64,000 nucleotides of DNA from Granulicella sapmiensis (GTDB lineage: Bacteria > Acidobacteriota > Terriglobia > Terriglobales > Acidobacteriaceae), in NCBI GenBank assembly GCA_026225395.1, contig JAMFSR010000024.1:1-64000 (forward strand), read 5' to 3'. Positions 32,846 through 41,527 of the stretch are shown piece by piece (position 1 is the first letter of the stretch; each line of letters opens with the position of its first letter). A program made the position numbers and the translations under genes. The notes under the pieces were generated by a model. It searched no databases. It saw only the letters and a list, made by a program, of their open reading frames with translations, and was not told where the DNA came from.

Positions 32846-33646
32846 CTACCCCAGTCGATCCAGCGCTTCCGCCGGTTTCAGACGCACACACGTAAAGATG
32901 GGGAAGTCTTTCAACGTATATAGGCTGATCTCGGTATCCCGAAGCGCTTCGACCAGATGCAGGAAATCCTCAGGGAAGTTCGTCTCAAATGCCACCACAA
33001 ACTCCTGATCGTCAATGCCGAACGAGTACGTGGTGTTGATTTTCACCCGCGGATACAGCAGCCCGATGCGGATATGCTCCTTCATCAAGCGGTGCCGCTC
33101 TTCAGCAGGCAGCCGATACCATGGCCGCGTCTTCCAGAACGGGTAGATGAAGATGTACTTCTGCCCACCCGGGCGAACCGCTCCGCGACTTTCGCCTTCG
33201 CTTTCGTCGTCGCGGTCGATCTGGTACTGCGAGCGTCGTGTCATGGCAAGGAAGTTGTGGGGCGTCGTCAGGTAGCCGCCTAACGGAGTCGCCAGCAGCT
33301 CGCTGCGCATCTTGTTCAACTCGTCCACGGCGTAGCCGATCGACCAGACGCACATATCGACGTCGCCACGCGTCCCGGTTGTCGAGTATGTAATGGAGAG
33401 GAACTCTCCGGGCTTGTTCCAGCGCTCCAGCACATCGACGAAGGCCTGCTTATGTGCGGCTTTCTCCTCGGCAGGCAAGCGCCTCCACTCCGGCATCACC
33501 TTGTAGAACGTGAAGCAGACGATCTGCTGCTTTACGGGCGGCTTCGAAGGATCATGCGTGCCATATGAACTGGCAGGCCTTCCTGTCGAAGAGGGAGTTG
33601 CCGTCGTTGCCGTTTCTGCTACTGGTGCTATCGCTGTGTCTGCCAT
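32846..33646 (-). CDS. hemQ: Coproheme decarboxylase (HemQ, chlorite dismutase family)
   Basis: Peroxide-dependent enzyme that converts coproheme III to heme b in the coproporphyrin-dependent pathway. 266 residues with an N-terminal Ala/Thr/Pro-rich extension (~40 residues). Family signatures: QQIVCFTFYKVMPEWRRL, FIYPFWKTRPWYRLP with the active-site Tyr region, and RHRLMKEHIRIGLLY followed by NTTYSFGIDDQEFVVAFE; the His in EHIRIG is the expected heme ligand. Presence of HemQ, together with hemC and hemD elsewhere in the window, indicates that this organism makes heme by the coproheme branch. First gene of a hemQ-nth pair. Confidence 0.93.
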   Translation of the reverse strand: MADTAIAPVAETATTATPSSTGRPASSYGTHDPSKPPVKQQIVCFTFYKVMPEWRRLPAEEKAAHKQAFVDVLERWNKPGEFLSITYSTTGTRGDVDMCVWSIGYAVDELNKMRSELLATPLGGYLTTPHNFLAMTRRSQYQIDRDDESEGESRGAVRPGGQKYIFIYPFWKTRPWYRLPAEERHRLMKEHIRIGLLYPRVKINTTYSFGIDDQEFVVAFETNFPEDFLHLVEALRDTEISLYTLKDFPIFTCVRLKPAEALDRLG

Positions 33647-33720
33647 CGCGGGATGTTTCTCCTGAACTTATCAATGCTAGCAAAACCGCTGAACCACCCT
33701 GGCCGATATACTGAACGGGA

Positions 33721-34356
33721 ATGTCCGCCAAACTCATCCTTCTACTCGTTGCCTTCATCCACAGCACCGGCTATACCGGTGTCGCGCTGCTTATGGCGAT
33801 CCAGTCGGCGTGCATTCCGATCCCGTCCGAGGTCATCATGCCGTTTGCCGGCTACGCGCTGGCGCACAGCTGGATCGACCTGGTGCTTCTGGCAACAGTC
33901 GCCTCGCTGGCGTCGAATATCGGCTCTATTCCGGCTTATTGGGTTGGCGCTCGCGGTGGACGTCCCATGGTGGAGCGTTATGGCAGTTACCTGTTGCTCA
34001 GCCGTCGCGATCTGGCCCTCGTTGACCGCTTTTTTACTCGGTATGGATCGATCACGGTGCTGATCGGCCGCATGCTGCCTATTGTTCGCACGTTCATCGC
34101 ATTTCCGGCCGGCGTTGCCAAGATGAACCAGATTCGCTTCCACATCTACACCTTTATCGGCTCATGGCCGTGGTGTTTCGCGCTCGCGTACATCGGCATG
34201 CGGCTTGGCGCTTCCTGGGATACCAACCCGAAGTTCAAGCATGTCTTTGAGCGCTTTCACCTTGGGGTCGAAGTGGTCATCGTCGCGCTGTTTGCCCTGT
34301 TCGTGGCGTCGCACTGGAAAAACCGAATCCGCGTCGGCGAACCCACAGCGAGCTAG
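33721..34356 (+). CDS. DedA family membrane protein
   Basis: 211 residues, four to five membrane helices. Seen: ACIPIPSEVIMPFAGYALA (the E/D-x-x-x-P-x-P-S/G-E region), GSIPAYWVGARGGRPMVERY, and GRMLPIVRTFIAFPAGVAKM (the G-x-x-x-P-x-x-R-x-x-x-x-x-x-A-G motif). DedA/SNARE-associated proteins act as lipid flippases (undecaprenyl phosphate or phosphatidylethanolamine) and need proton motive force. Convergent with the next gene. Confidence 0.93.
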   Translation: MSAKLILLLVAFIHSTGYTGVALLMAIQSACIPIPSEVIMPFAGYALAHSWIDLVLLATVASLASNIGSIPAYWVGARGGRPMVERYGSYLLLSRRDLALVDRFFTRYGSITVLIGRMLPIVRTFIAFPAGVAKMNQIRFHIYTFIGSWPWCFALAYIGMRLGASWDTNPKFKHVFERFHLGVEVVIVALFALFVASHWKNRIRVGEPTAS

Positions 34357-34363
34357 CCCGAAG

Positions 34364-35455
34364 CTAGATTTCTTCGGGCAGCTTTGCCGCGGATGCAGGC
34401 TGAACCCAGCGATTCCAAAGGACCAGCGCAATTGCCGGTGCTAAAAACGCGGTAAGCTCGTCGAAAATGCGTATTTCTACGATGACGCCGACGAGCATCA
34501 TCGCCGCGCCCCACAAACCCAACAACACCGCGACCGAACGCGCCAGCGCGCGGTTGCCGATCCAGCGGTATCCCGAGAAGAACAATGGCAGCGTGAAGCC
34601 AAACAGCGAAAGGAACAGCGGCCACTGCGCCGGGTTCAACAGCGACTTAACGTTATGCACGAGCTGGAAGGCGAACAGTCCGTTGCCGTTCGCGGTGTCC
34701 TGCGGGTTGTGCAGGAACATATGACGCAGCCATAGCCGGGCGGCTACCCAGATGATGGTCTGCAGGAGCACATGCGGCGCTATCCGGGTGAGCGCAGCGG
34801 CGCGTGATTCTCCTAGTTGCGCTTGTCGTTTTGTGTCGAACCATGTGTACAGCACCAGAAAGAGTGTGACGAAGCAGTAGGTTTCGCGATTCAGCGAGCC
34901 GAGGACGAATACCGGAAGCAGCAGCCAGTTCCGCCGCGTGAGCACCAGCCATACGCCCACCGAGAAAAGGGCGAGAGACGTAACGTCGTACGGCAGGATA
35001 TAGATCAGGCCGTAGATGGCAAGCAGGTTGAAGTACGCCATATACAGCGTCAACAGCGAAGCCCACGATGCGAAGCGTCGGTTTCCCGTTAGGGACAGCA
35101 AGGTGGCGCGGGCAGCCAGCAGCGCCACAAACATTGCCACAAACGTAACGAGCAGCAGTATGAAGATGTAAGGATCGCGGAACTCCTTTGGAGCATGTGC
35201 GGCGATGCGGGCGATCTTTGGCCCGAGCCGCGCGCTGCCTGCGGTCATGTGCAACACCCATGCCATCAGGATTCTGCCCTGATAGGGCAGCCGTTCTGCA
35301 TAGTTGGCGTACTGCGGCAGGTTCAGGAACTCAGGACTGCGCCAATAGCAAAGGATGGAGAAGTGAGCGCAGGCCAGCAGCGCGAACGTCAGCCAGCCCA
35401 GACGCTGTCTCAGGCTCGGAGTTTGTTGGGAAGGAACCGCATCCATGTTCGCCAT
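34364..35455 (-). CDS. Polytopic membrane protein, unknown function
   Basis: 363 residues with about nine hydrophobic helices (first at ~20-38, LTFALLACAHFSILCYW; last at ~330-348). Features of note: an aromatic loop between helices 1 and 2 (WRSPEFLNLPQYANYAERLPYQGRI), and SLNRETYCFVTLFLVLYTWF. The arrangement recalls polyprenol-linked GT-C or EpsG-like proteins, but no catalytic Asp motif is visible, so I leave it unassigned. Convergent with the DedA gene, divergent from ino1. Confidence 0.75.
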   Translation of the reverse strand: MANMDAVPSQQTPSLRQRLGWLTFALLACAHFSILCYWRSPEFLNLPQYANYAERLPYQGRILMAWVLHMTAGSARLGPKIARIAAHAPKEFRDPYIFILLLVTFVAMFVALLAARATLLSLTGNRRFASWASLLTLYMAYFNLLAIYGLIYILPYDVTSLALFSVGVWLVLTRRNWLLLPVFVLGSLNRETYCFVTLFLVLYTWFDTKRQAQLGESRAAALTRIAPHVLLQTIIWVAARLWLRHMFLHNPQDTANGNGLFAFQLVHNVKSLLNPAQWPLFLSLFGFTLPLFFSGYRWIGNRALARSVAVLLGLWGAAMMLVGVIVEIRIFDELTAFLAPAIALVLWNRWVQPASAAKLPEEI

Positions 35456-35617
35456 CGTCTCATGAGTGGAGATTTCAACAGATAAAAACTACTTTATGCG
35501 GTAACGTAAGCCGCGCGAGCATTGAATAGCCCGTTGCGCTAAGAGATACTGACCACGCCGCTACAAGGAAGTATTTCCCCGCGAACGGACATTTCGTACG
35601 GAAGGTTAGACCAGTAC

Positions 35618-36958
35618 ATGCCAACACCCGGCGCCGCCAGCCCCAAAGCGGCCGATATCACCCCTGCAAAAGGAAAATTAGGCATCATGATCCCCGGAAT
35701 GGGAGCGGTTGCGACCACTCTCATCGCCGGTGTAGAAGCGGTTCGCCGCGGCTTCGCCAAGCCCATCGGATCGATGACCCAGATGGGCACCATCCGTCTC
35801 GGCAAGCGAACCGACGATCGCACGCCGCTGATCAGGGATTGGGCGCCAATCGCTGACTTGGACGACATTGTTTTCACTGGATGGGACATCTTCGGCGGCA
35901 ATCTGTATGAAGCCGCGAAGACCGCCGCTGTGCTCGACCGCGACCAACTGGAAAGCATGCGACCGTTCCTTGAGTCGATCGAGCCGATGCCGGCTGTCTT
36001 CGATCAGCGCTGGGTCAAGCGGCTTAGCCCAAAGTTTCAAAAAGTCGGCAAGAACAAGTGCGATCTTGCTAACCAAATTCGCAACGATATCGCGGAGTTC
36101 AAATCCAGGACCGACCGCCAGGTGATGATCTGGTGTGGCTCGACGGAAATCTACATCGAGCCCAAACCCGTTCACATGTCGCTTGAGGCGTTTGAAAAGG
36201 GTCTTGTTGAAGACGATCCGGATATCGCTCCGTCGATGCTCTATGCCTGGGCCTGCCTGAAGGAAGGCATTCCCTTTGCGAATGGCGCGCCCAATCTCAC
36301 GGTCGACATTCCTGCCTTGCAGGAGCTGTCGAAGAAGATGAACGCGCCGATCTGCGGCAAGGACTTCAAGACCGGTCAGACGTTTATCAAGACGGTGCTT
36401 GCGCCTGCGTTCAAGACCCGCCAGCTTGGTGTTGCCGGTTGGTACTCCACCAACATTCTCGGCAACCGTGATGGCGAAGTGTTGGACGACCCTGACAACT
36501 TCAAGACCAAGGAAGTGTCGAAGCTTGGCGTGCTGGAGCACATCTTCCAGCCTGAGAAGAATCCTGAACTCTACGGCGACATCTTCCACAAGGTACGGAT
36601 CAACTACTATCCGCCGCGTGGCGACAACAAGGAAGGCTGGGACAACATCGACATCTTTGGCTGGCTCGGATACCCGATGCAGATCAAGGTCGACTTTCTT
36701 TGCCGCGATTCCATCCTTGCGGCTCCCTTGGCGCTTGATCTTTGTCTCTACATGGATCTCGCTGCCCGCACGCCTGCGCTGCGCGGCCTCGGCATCCAGG
36801 AGTGGTTGAGCTTCTACTTCAAGGACCCCGACACGGCACCGGGTGTCTATCCGGAGCATGATCTCTTTATCCAGTCGATGAAGCTCAAGAACACGCTTCG
36901 CCATGTCATGGGCGAGGACCTGATCACGCATCTTGGCCTGGAGTACTACGGCGACTAA
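35618..36958 (+). CDS. ino1: Inositol-3-phosphate synthase
   Basis: Makes myo-inositol 3-phosphate from glucose 6-phosphate using NAD. 446 residues; long form. Seen: KLGIMIPGMGAVATTLIAGV (Rossmann loop), GWDIFGGNLYEAA, SMLYAWACLKEGIPFANGAP, CGKDFKTGQTFIKTVLAPAF with active-site lysines, and NILGNRDGEVLDDPDNFKTK. Start ATG 35618 with GGAAGG upstream. Inositol may serve phospholipids or compatible solutes; no partner gene is adjacent. A terminator-like hairpin follows. Confidence 0.95.
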   Translation: MPTPGAASPKAADITPAKGKLGIMIPGMGAVATTLIAGVEAVRRGFAKPIGSMTQMGTIRLGKRTDDRTPLIRDWAPIADLDDIVFTGWDIFGGNLYEAAKTAAVLDRDQLESMRPFLESIEPMPAVFDQRWVKRLSPKFQKVGKNKCDLANQIRNDIAEFKSRTDRQVMIWCGSTEIYIEPKPVHMSLEAFEKGLVEDDPDIAPSMLYAWACLKEGIPFANGAPNLTVDIPALQELSKKMNAPICGKDFKTGQTFIKTVLAPAFKTRQLGVAGWYSTNILGNRDGEVLDDPDNFKTKEVSKLGVLEHIFQPEKNPELYGDIFHKVRINYYPPRGDNKEGWDNIDIFGWLGYPMQIKVDFLCRDSILAAPLALDLCLYMDLAARTPALRGLGIQEWLSFYFKDPDTAPGVYPEHDLFIQSMKLKNTLRHVMGEDLITHLGLEYYGD

Positions 36959-36976
36959 ATTACCAAACCAACAACG

Positions 36977-37020
36977 AAGGCCTCGCGTAGATGCTCGCGG
37001 GGCCTTTGCTTTTGCTTTGT
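36977..37020 (+). terminator. Terminator between ino1 and engB
   Basis: AAGGCCTCGCG (36977-36987) pairs with CGCGGGGCCTT (36996-37006) with one G-T mismatch, followed by TTTGCTTTTGCTTTG. Serves ino1; engB converges from the other side. Confidence 0.75.
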
Positions 37021-37026
37021 CTTTCT

Positions 37027-37641
37027 CTACGCGGGAATCACGGCCATAATTTCCGGCCACAAACTCTTCACGCCGTTCTCCGTTTTCGACGACACGGTCA
37101 AAATCTGCTCCACGCCGTGTGCCTTCTTCAGCGCAGCCAGCGACTTCGTCAGCTGGTTGCCGCCCAGCTTGTCGGACTTCGTTCCTACGACCAGGTAGGG
37201 CCGCTGCATCTGCTGCAGCGCCTGGATCAGCATGGTGTCGCTTTCCTGCGGCGGGATGTTCGTATCCACCAGACAGATGCACAGTGCCAACTGCTCGCGC
37301 TCGTTGATGTAGGGCTCGATGAACTTCGGCCATTCGGCTGAAATCGACTTCGAAATTTTTGCGTAACCGTATCCGGGAAGGTCGGCAAAGATGAGCGAAG
37401 GTATCGTCGTATGCTTTTGCGGTGTGCCTTCGTAAAGCGCAAAAAAGTTGATCGCGCGCGTTCTCCCCGGCGTCGACGACACCTTCGCTTCCTTCGAACC
37501 CAGTAGCTTGTTAATCAGCGACGATTTCCCGACGTTTGACCGGCCGAGAAAGGCAATCTCCGGCGCATCCGCCGTGCGCGAAACATCGGGGAAGTGCTCG
37601 GGGCTCATCGCGGACAAAAGGAACTTCGGTACAAGACGCAT
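37027..37641 (-). CDS. engB: Ribosome biogenesis GTPase YihA/EngB
   Basis: 204-residue GTPase needed for 50S subunit assembly. Walker A IAFLGRSNVGKSSLINKLLG, switch I threonine region SSTPGRTRAINFFAL, G3 LIFADLPGYGYAKIS, G4 LVVGTKSDKLG and G5 ILTVSSKTENGV are all present. Typical length. Stands alone. Confidence 0.96.
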   Translation of the reverse strand: MRLVPKFLLSAMSPEHFPDVSRTADAPEIAFLGRSNVGKSSLINKLLGSKEAKVSSTPGRTRAINFFALYEGTPQKHTTIPSLIFADLPGYGYAKISKSISAEWPKFIEPYINEREQLALCICLVDTNIPPQESDTMLIQALQQMQRPYLVVGTKSDKLGGNQLTKSLAALKKAHGVEQILTVSSKTENGVKSLWPEIMAVIPA

Positions 37642-37736
37642 GAGTCCGAGCTTATCGCTTTCTACGCCATTCCGGGGACATCAAATGCATACCCGGACGT
37701 GACACACTAAAATAAGAAGCTTGGAGAAAAGATTCG

Positions 37737-38879
37737 ATGACTGAAACGCCAATCCAAACTGCTGCCACAACGTTCGAGCACAATATGCTTCGCGAAATCC
37801 ATGAGCAGCCCGCTGCCATTGAGCGTACGCTGGCCCATTACGTGGACGGCAGTATCTTCCGGGAGGGGGCTTTTGGCTCCTCTGCGGACATTTTCCGCGG
37901 CCACAAGGACATCGTCATCGCCGCTAGCGGCTCCAGCCGCCACGCTGGTCTGGCCGCTGAAATTATGCTGGAAGACGCTGCGGGCCTCTCGGTCGATGTG
38001 GAGTACGCCAGCGAGTATATCTGCCGTACGACGAACACGAAGCGCGACCCCGCTGTGCTGGTCGTCTCGCAGTCCGGTGAGACCGGCGATACTCTCGCTG
38101 CGCTGCGCGAAGCCATTTTGCGCGGTCATCCCACGCTTGCTGTTACGAATGTGCAGAACTCCTCGATGATGCAGGAGGCCTCGGTTGCGCTTCCCACGCT
38201 TGCCGGCGTTGAGCGCGCGATTCCCGCGACCAAGAGCTTCACCACGCAGCTCGTTGTGCTGCGTCTTCTCAGCCTTTACGCGGCCCAATCGCGAGACGTT
38301 CTACACCGCGAGGAACTTGCTAAGCAATTAGCCTTGCTGGCTGCTCTGCCCGCGCTCGTAGCCCGTCAGCTCGACGGCTGGCAGCAGCGCCTGAGCGACA
38401 TCGCCGATATCTATTACGATGCCAAAACGTTCTTGTTTCTAGGTCGCGGCATTCACTATGCGATTGCCCGCGAAGGCGCGCTGAAGCTCAAGGAGTCGTC
38501 CTACATCCACGCCGAAGGCTATCCGACTGGTGAGCTCAAGCACGGGCCGAATGCGCTCGTCTCGGACGACGTTCCGCTGGTTATTATCGCCACAGTCGAC
38601 CGCGGGGACACGGAGTCGGTGCTGCGTTACGAGAAGACCATTTCGCTGATTACGGATATGCGCGCACAGGGAGCGAAGATCATCGCGCTTTCAAACACTG
38701 GTGATGAAACCGTTCGCGCGCTGGCGTCCCATGTGATCGAGGTCGAAGAGACGGATGAATACCTCCTGCCCATTTGCGAGGTCGTTCCACTCCAGCTTTT
38801 CGCCTACTTCATGGCTCTGCGCAACGGTGTCGATGTTGACCGTCCGCGGAACCTGGTGAAGTCCGTCGTTCGTGAGTAG
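37737..38879 (+). CDS. GlmS-type isomerase-domain protein (two SIS domains, no glutaminase)
   Basis: 380 residues equal to the C-terminal isomerase half of glucosamine-6-phosphate synthase. Seen: FEHNMLREIHEQPAAIERTL, IAASGSSRHAGLAAEI, VSQSGETGDTLAALREA, ATKSFTTQLVVLRLL, ALKLKESSYIHAEGYPTGEL with KHGPNAL, and the GlmS C-terminal end DRPRNLVKSVVRE. The ~240-residue N-terminal Cys-dependent glutaminase is absent, and there is room for a clean start (ATG 37737, GGAG upstream), so this is not a truncation at the window level. It may isomerise or deaminate amino-sugar phosphates (AgaS/FrlB-like) or use ammonia directly. Confidence 0.88.
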   Translation: MTETPIQTAATTFEHNMLREIHEQPAAIERTLAHYVDGSIFREGAFGSSADIFRGHKDIVIAASGSSRHAGLAAEIMLEDAAGLSVDVEYASEYICRTTNTKRDPAVLVVSQSGETGDTLAALREAILRGHPTLAVTNVQNSSMMQEASVALPTLAGVERAIPATKSFTTQLVVLRLLSLYAAQSRDVLHREELAKQLALLAALPALVARQLDGWQQRLSDIADIYYDAKTFLFLGRGIHYAIAREGALKLKESSYIHAEGYPTGELKHGPNALVSDDVPLVIIATVDRGDTESVLRYEKTISLITDMRAQGAKIIALSNTGDETVRALASHVIEVEETDEYLLPICEVVPLQLFAYFMALRNGVDVDRPRNLVKSVVRE

Positions 38880-39039
38880 CCCTACCCGTGGCCGCGCGAT
38901 TCTGCTGATGTGAAATAGTTGGCAGAATCGGGTCGTATTGTTTTTATAATCGCTTCGAATCCGCATATTGCGCTGATCGACCGTCGCTGGCGCTTGCTGA
39001 GGAGGGTTCCTGGCTCGAGCTGTCCTACCATTGTCACGC

Positions 39040-41388
39040 ATGGGCACACTGCTCGTCCCAGCGATCCTGCTTGTCAGCAGCTGCAGCGCTGGCGGCCAGC
39101 AGCAAGCATTACTGCTCCCGTCAGCGGTTGCTTACGATGCAGCCGGCGATCTTTTCTTCGTTGACACCAACAGAAGCCAGGTTTTCGAAGTCTCACTAGC
39201 TGGTGTTTTGACAACAGTTGCAGGAAGCGGCACGCAGGGCTTTGCCGGTGATGGTGGAATGGCGACCGCTGCCGAACTAAACAGCCCGCAGGGAATCGCC
39301 GTCGGTATGGACGGCACTGTATACATCGCCGACACCGGCAACCAGCGCATACGCTCCATCACAGCTGGGCAGATCAGCACCTATGCAGGGAGTGGTTTGG
39401 CTGGCTTCTCGGGTGACAGTGGGCTGGCTAATGCTGCCACGCTGAGCGGGCCGACCGCATTGGCGATCGACACGCAAGGGAACCTGTTGCTTTGCGATAC
39501 AGCGAATCACCGCATACGTCGCATCTCGGCCGGTGTGATCTCTACTATTGCGGGTACCGGCGTCCAAGGCTTCAGTGGTGATGGCTCCGCAGCGATGAGT
39601 GCCGAGCTGGATTCTCCGGTCGGGATTGCCGTTGCGACGGATGGTCGCATCTTCGTTTCCGATTCGCACAATCATCGCGTTCGGGTCATCGCCACAGACA
39701 ACACGATTCAGACCTTTGCCGGAACAGGACGTCCTGGTTACTCGGGCGACGGAGGCGCGGCTACCGCGGCATCCCTTGCGCTTCCGCGCGGCATCAGCGT
39801 GGACGCTGGAGGCAGCGTGATCTTTGCCGACTCCAACAACCAGCGGATTCGCTCCATCAATGCGCAGGGGATCATCAGCACCATAGGGGGCAGCGGTATC
39901 CAGGGGCTCGCGGCGGATGGCACAGCGTCTATGGCCAGCGCCATCGATACGCCCCGTGGTCTCGCTGTTTCGAGCTTCGGCGCGCCAGTTTTCGCCGATA
40001 CGCCCAATCAACTTGTCCGCGAGATCGCCGCGAACGGCGCGATCTACACCATCGCCATCGCACCTATCTCGCGCACCAGCGCTGTTTCATTGACACCATC
40101 GCCGACGATGGTCTATGGAGATTCTTCCGCGTTGGTTGCGGTGTCCGGTAGTGCCGCGACCCCGCAGGGAACGGTGGCAGTTCAGAGTGGTTCAGCGGCT
40201 ATCGCGAACGCTACGCTCATGGGCGGCACGGCCACGATTCCAGGCCTTGCGCTCGCCGCTGGAGTACATGTACTGACGGCAAGTTATAGCGGCGACGGAC
40301 TGAATCCAGCCGCGACAAGCCCTACGGCTACGGTCACCGTTTCACCCGCGCCGGTGACTGCGACGGCGAACGCTGCGACGGTCTCCTATGGTCAACCGAT
40401 TCCGACGCTCACCGGTACGAGTTCCGGCATTCTGTCGCAGGATGCCTCATCAGTCGCCGTTGGCTTCACGACAGCCGCAGCGATTCTCGATCCGGTCGGC
40501 TCTTATCCGATCACGGCCTCGATGACTGGAGCGGCGAGTTCCAACTACAGCCTTGTGGCTGGTCCTTCCTCGGGTTCGCTGAATATCGTTCAGGCGCCGA
40601 GTACGCTTACGCTGGAGCCGCTGAATCAGACGTTCTACGCCGGCCAGACCGTACTGCTCATCGCTAACCTCGGTTCGGTTACAGCGGGTGTCCCGACCGG
40701 CGAGGTGGACTTCTCCGATGGCGGAACCATTGTTGCCAAGGCGACGGCGATCAACGGTATCGCAAGCGGCAGTTACGTTCCGTCATCGCAAGGTGGACAC
40801 ACCCTTACAGCAACCTACGCCGGCGATAAGAATTTTCTTAGCAGTACATCCGGAACAATCACGACGACAGTCACCGCCATGCCCGACTTCACGATTTCGC
40901 CCACTACCGCCAGCCAAACGGTGCAGGGTGGATTGGTCGCGAGCTATCCAATCGCTGTTGCATCTCAGAGCGATCCGTTTACCGGCAGCGTGACCTTCAG
41001 CGTGGCAGGACTGCCTTCGGGTGTGACGGCTACTTTCTCCCCGACAGCGGTCGTGCCGGGTGCAGCCGGCGCTACCGTGACCCTCAGCCTCCAGACGATC
41101 GCTCTTGCTCGTCTCCATATGCCACGGCCCTTCGATGACCCCTATGTGGTGTTGTGCCTCGGTTTGCCATTTATTGCTTTCCGAAGGAAACGCAAAATCT
41201 TGCGTGGGGGCTTTTGCGTGTTCTTGCTGGGCACGGTTCTGCTAAGCCTCCTTGGTTGCGGGGCGCGGACGGTGGCTACGGATGTTACCCATAGTCAGTC
41301 TTCGATGGTGACGATCACGGCAACCTCCACCAACATTGCGGGTGCGATTGTCGCGCACGCGACAACCGTTTCGCTCATCGTGGAGTGA
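39040..41388 (+). CDS. Exported NHL-repeat protein with Ig-like domains
   Basis: 782 residues. N-terminal ILLVSSC could be a lipobox (Cys 15). An NHL beta-propeller spans ~20-340: at least five repeats of the type P-x-G-I-A-V-x-x-x-G-x-x-Y/F-x-A-D-T-x-N-x-R-I-R followed by TVAGSGTQGFAGDGG. Then Ig-like/MBG modules: TVAVQSGSAAIANATLMGG (Big_3_5 type), VTATANAATVSYGQPIPTL (MBG), VDFSDGGTIVAKATAING, and FTISPTTASQTVQGG. Near the C-terminus a basic patch and hydrophobic helix (AFRRKRKILRGGFCVFLLGT...LLGCG) sit between two halves of the last Ig-like domain. Such proteins are abundant in acidobacteria; ligand unknown. Confidence 0.85.
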   Translation: MGTLLVPAILLVSSCSAGGQQQALLLPSAVAYDAAGDLFFVDTNRSQVFEVSLAGVLTTVAGSGTQGFAGDGGMATAAELNSPQGIAVGMDGTVYIADTGNQRIRSITAGQISTYAGSGLAGFSGDSGLANAATLSGPTALAIDTQGNLLLCDTANHRIRRISAGVISTIAGTGVQGFSGDGSAAMSAELDSPVGIAVATDGRIFVSDSHNHRVRVIATDNTIQTFAGTGRPGYSGDGGAATAASLALPRGISVDAGGSVIFADSNNQRIRSINAQGIISTIGGSGIQGLAADGTASMASAIDTPRGLAVSSFGAPVFADTPNQLVREIAANGAIYTIAIAPISRTSAVSLTPSPTMVYGDSSALVAVSGSAATPQGTVAVQSGSAAIANATLMGGTATIPGLALAAGVHVLTASYSGDGLNPAATSPTATVTVSPAPVTATANAATVSYGQPIPTLTGTSSGILSQDASSVAVGFTTAAAILDPVGSYPITASMTGAASSNYSLVAGPSSGSLNIVQAPSTLTLEPLNQTFYAGQTVLLIANLGSVTAGVPTGEVDFSDGGTIVAKATAINGIASGSYVPSSQGGHTLTATYAGDKNFLSSTSGTITTTVTAMPDFTISPTTASQTVQGGLVASYPIAVASQSDPFTGSVTFSVAGLPSGVTATFSPTAVVPGAAGATVTLSLQTIALARLHMPRPFDDPYVVLCLGLPFIAFRRKRKILRGGFCVFLLGTVLLSLLGCGARTVATDVTHSQSSMVTITATSTNIAGAIVAHATTVSLIVE

Positions 41389-41527
41389 TGCCAAGCCCCA
41401 TGAAGCATCGAGTTGTGCTTCGCGAGCAGCTTTCCACTACGCTTGTTGCATCTATGCAAGAGCACCGATATTACTGCGAAGATTGAACGCGGAAATTTCG
41501 GCAGCCCGCGACAAATAAGGATGCTGC

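Noticed and set aside
35678..37333. 551-codon minus-strand frame across ino1 and engB
   Set aside because: Shadow of ino1, whose identity is secure; overlaps engB as well.
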